Positions 6,055 to 6,514 of a stretch of DNA of 6,514 nucleotides are shown here, piece after piece. A program made the position numbers and the translations under genes. The notes under the pieces are model-generated. The model was not told the origin of the DNA. It ran no database searches and worked only from the letters and a program-made list of their open reading frames with translations. The first letter of the stretch is position 1, and the number at the start of each line of letters is the position of its first letter. The DNA is from an uncultured Eubacteriales bacterium (GTDB taxonomy: Bacteria > Bacillota > Clostridia > Oscillospirales > Oscillospiraceae): contig CABPXX010000079.1 of NCBI GenBank assembly GCA_902461475.1, positions 1 through 6,514 on the forward strand. Direction: 5' to 3'.

Positions 6055-6060
6055 CCTCCT
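6055..6060 (-). promoter_or_regulatory. Ribosome binding site of the yfcC-like gene
   Basis: AGGAGG on the - strand, extended upstream to TAAGGAGGT, lies 6 bases before ATG 6048 and fixes the start. No convincing -35/-10 pair was found in the GC-rich DNA upstream. Confidence 0.85.
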
Positions 6061-6076
6061 TACGGAGAAATGAATA

Positions 6077-6092
6077 CAGGCTTGCCAGCCTG
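6077..6092. repeat. Small perfect hairpin upstream of the yfcC-like gene
   Basis: CAGGCT (6077-6082) and AGCCTG (6087-6092) enclose TGCC. It lies 17 bases upstream of the ribosome site on the - strand and would fall in the leader of the carrier transcript if transcription starts farther out. No T-run follows, so it is not a terminator. Confidence 0.4.
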
Positions 6093-6113
6093 GTGGGGAC
6101 GCTACCCGCTAGG

Positions 6114-6141
6114 GGTGACTTTTGTTCGGGCAAAAGTCACC
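6114..6141. repeat. Perfect 11-bp inverted repeat, likely dispersed intergenic palindrome
   Basis: GGTGACTTTTG (6114-6124) and CAAAAGTCACC (6131-6141) enclose TTCGGG. Neither strand has a terminal T-run, so it is not a standard terminator. From general familiarity, similar ACTTTTG/CAAAAGT palindromes recur between genes in clostridial genomes; that memory was not checked here. Confidence 0.55.
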
Positions 6142-6164
6142 AAAACCCGCCCAGGGCGTTCCCC

Positions 6165-6190
6165 CCTAGGTACCCCCCTGGGGTACTAGG
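6165..6190. repeat. Inverted repeat CCTAG-TACCCC / GGGGTA-CTAGG
   Basis: CCTAG (6165-6169) pairs with CTAGG (6186-6190) and TACCCC (6171-6176) with GGGGTA (6180-6185), leaving one bulged G (6170) and a 3-base loop. It sits between the 6114-6141 palindrome and the larger branched fold and has no T-run. Confidence 0.5.
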
Positions 6191-6211
6191 CTGAAACTGC
6201 GTCAAGTCTAG

Positions 6212-6482
6212 GTTCGGCCCGTCATTCTTGCTGTGGGTCCTGGCTCTGCTATGATACCAGGCTACCCTGGGCAGCTGGCCCTATGGCTGGGTGCTTTCCA
6301 TATCCGGGCCTACCCTGGCCAAGCGGCGTTCCCGCCGCCGGGAACCTGGTCTCCGGCAACTGGGAACAGTTGCATACCAGGGTAAGGCTCTGGGGGTAGA
6401 AGTGCTCTCTGTCAGAGAAGCAGGCACCTTCTGTAGAATGTCCACGCCATCTATGTGACATGAACTAGGCCAAGGGCCGAAC
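6212..6482 (+). other. Branched, heavily self-complementary intergenic region, candidate structured RNA
   Basis: No credible protein gene is present. A 9-bp outer pairing GTTCGGCCC/GGGCCGAAC (6212-6220 and 6474-6482) encloses a series of compatible helices. They are: GGGT+CCTGG with CCAGG+ACCC (6235-6243 and 6257-6267); GCC+TACCCTGG with CCAGGGTA+GGC and one bulged A (6308-6318 and 6377-6388), which closes a three-way junction holding GTTCCCG/CGGGAAC (6328-6345) and GCAACTG-GGAA-CAGTTGC (6356-6373); AGAAG-TGC-TCTCT with AGAGA, GCA and CTTCT (6398-6432); and ATGTC/GACAT (6438-6461). The GGAA loop is a GNRA tetraloop only when the + strand is read, and wobble pairs (6307/6389, 6276-6277/6288-6289) also fit the + strand. 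No promoter was identified. It may be a noncoding RNA or a complex dispersed repeat; the class is not recognised. Confidence 0.4.
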
Positions 6483-6501
6483 AGAGAAGAACGCAGGCGC
6501 A

Positions 6502-6514
6502 GCCCCGTACGGGC
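6502..6514. repeat. GCCC/GGGC inverted repeat at the window edge
   Basis: GCCC (6502-6505) and GGGC (6511-6514) flank CGTAC, and the second arm runs to the last base, so the full element may extend beyond the window. The stretch 6483-6501 before it shows nothing identifiable. Confidence 0.35.

Noticed and set aside
6249..6461. 70-codon open frame on the - strand in the intergenic region
   Set aside because: It has no ribosome site, an arbitrary composition and no recognisable family, and it coincides with the helices of the branched region, which better explain the sequence.
6061..6514. tRNA, CRISPR array or riboswitch of a known class in the gene-free end
   Set aside because: No cloverleaf with TTCRANY-type T-loop, no regularly spaced direct repeats, and no recognised riboswitch core could be found by eye on either strand.

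Overview
The window looks like chromosomal DNA of a GC-rich, low-oxygen Firmicute, most likely a gut Oscillospiraceae-type clostridium. This is inferred from strong AGGAGG-type ribosome sites, GTG and TTG starts, dense hairpin terminators, a YfcC/DcuC-family carrier typical of anaerobes, and the protein families present. The species cannot be named from this sequence alone.

Bases 1-1935 (+) form a tight operon: the 3' part of trmO (tRNA t6A37 N6-methyltransferase), then fetA and fetB, an ATPase and permease pair of the FetAB/UPF0014 metal (iron) exporter family. FetA starts 13 bases after the trmO stop, and fetB overlaps fetA by ATGA. A hairpin with a T-run ends the operon.

Bases 1998-4002 (-) carry two genes of clearly lower GC than their surroundings. 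One is an AlbA_2/Schlafen-type ATP-binding protein with a GHKL-like ATPase N-box. The other is a short XRE-family repressor-like protein. Between them lies an AT-rich stretch packed with short dyads over the promoter of the Schlafen-type gene, and a perfect 17-bp hairpin terminator behind the XRE gene. Together they look like a small acquired module with its own regulation.

From 4140 to 4618 (+) lies a DUF1273/SLOG (YpsA-like) gene with a good sigma-A-type promoter. It is broken by a one-base deletion near 4499, and the C-terminal part continues in another frame to a stop at 4616-4618. It converges on a YfcC-family carrier gene (4654-6048, -), with one bidirectional hairpin serving both ends.

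Bases 6061-6514 hold no credible protein gene. They contain an unusually dense set of inverted repeats. From 6212 to 6482 the repeats nest into one branched fold closed by a 9-bp stem, with a GGAA tetraloop hairpin inside. This could be an undescribed structured RNA or a dispersed intergenic repeat, and it is the least explained part of the window.
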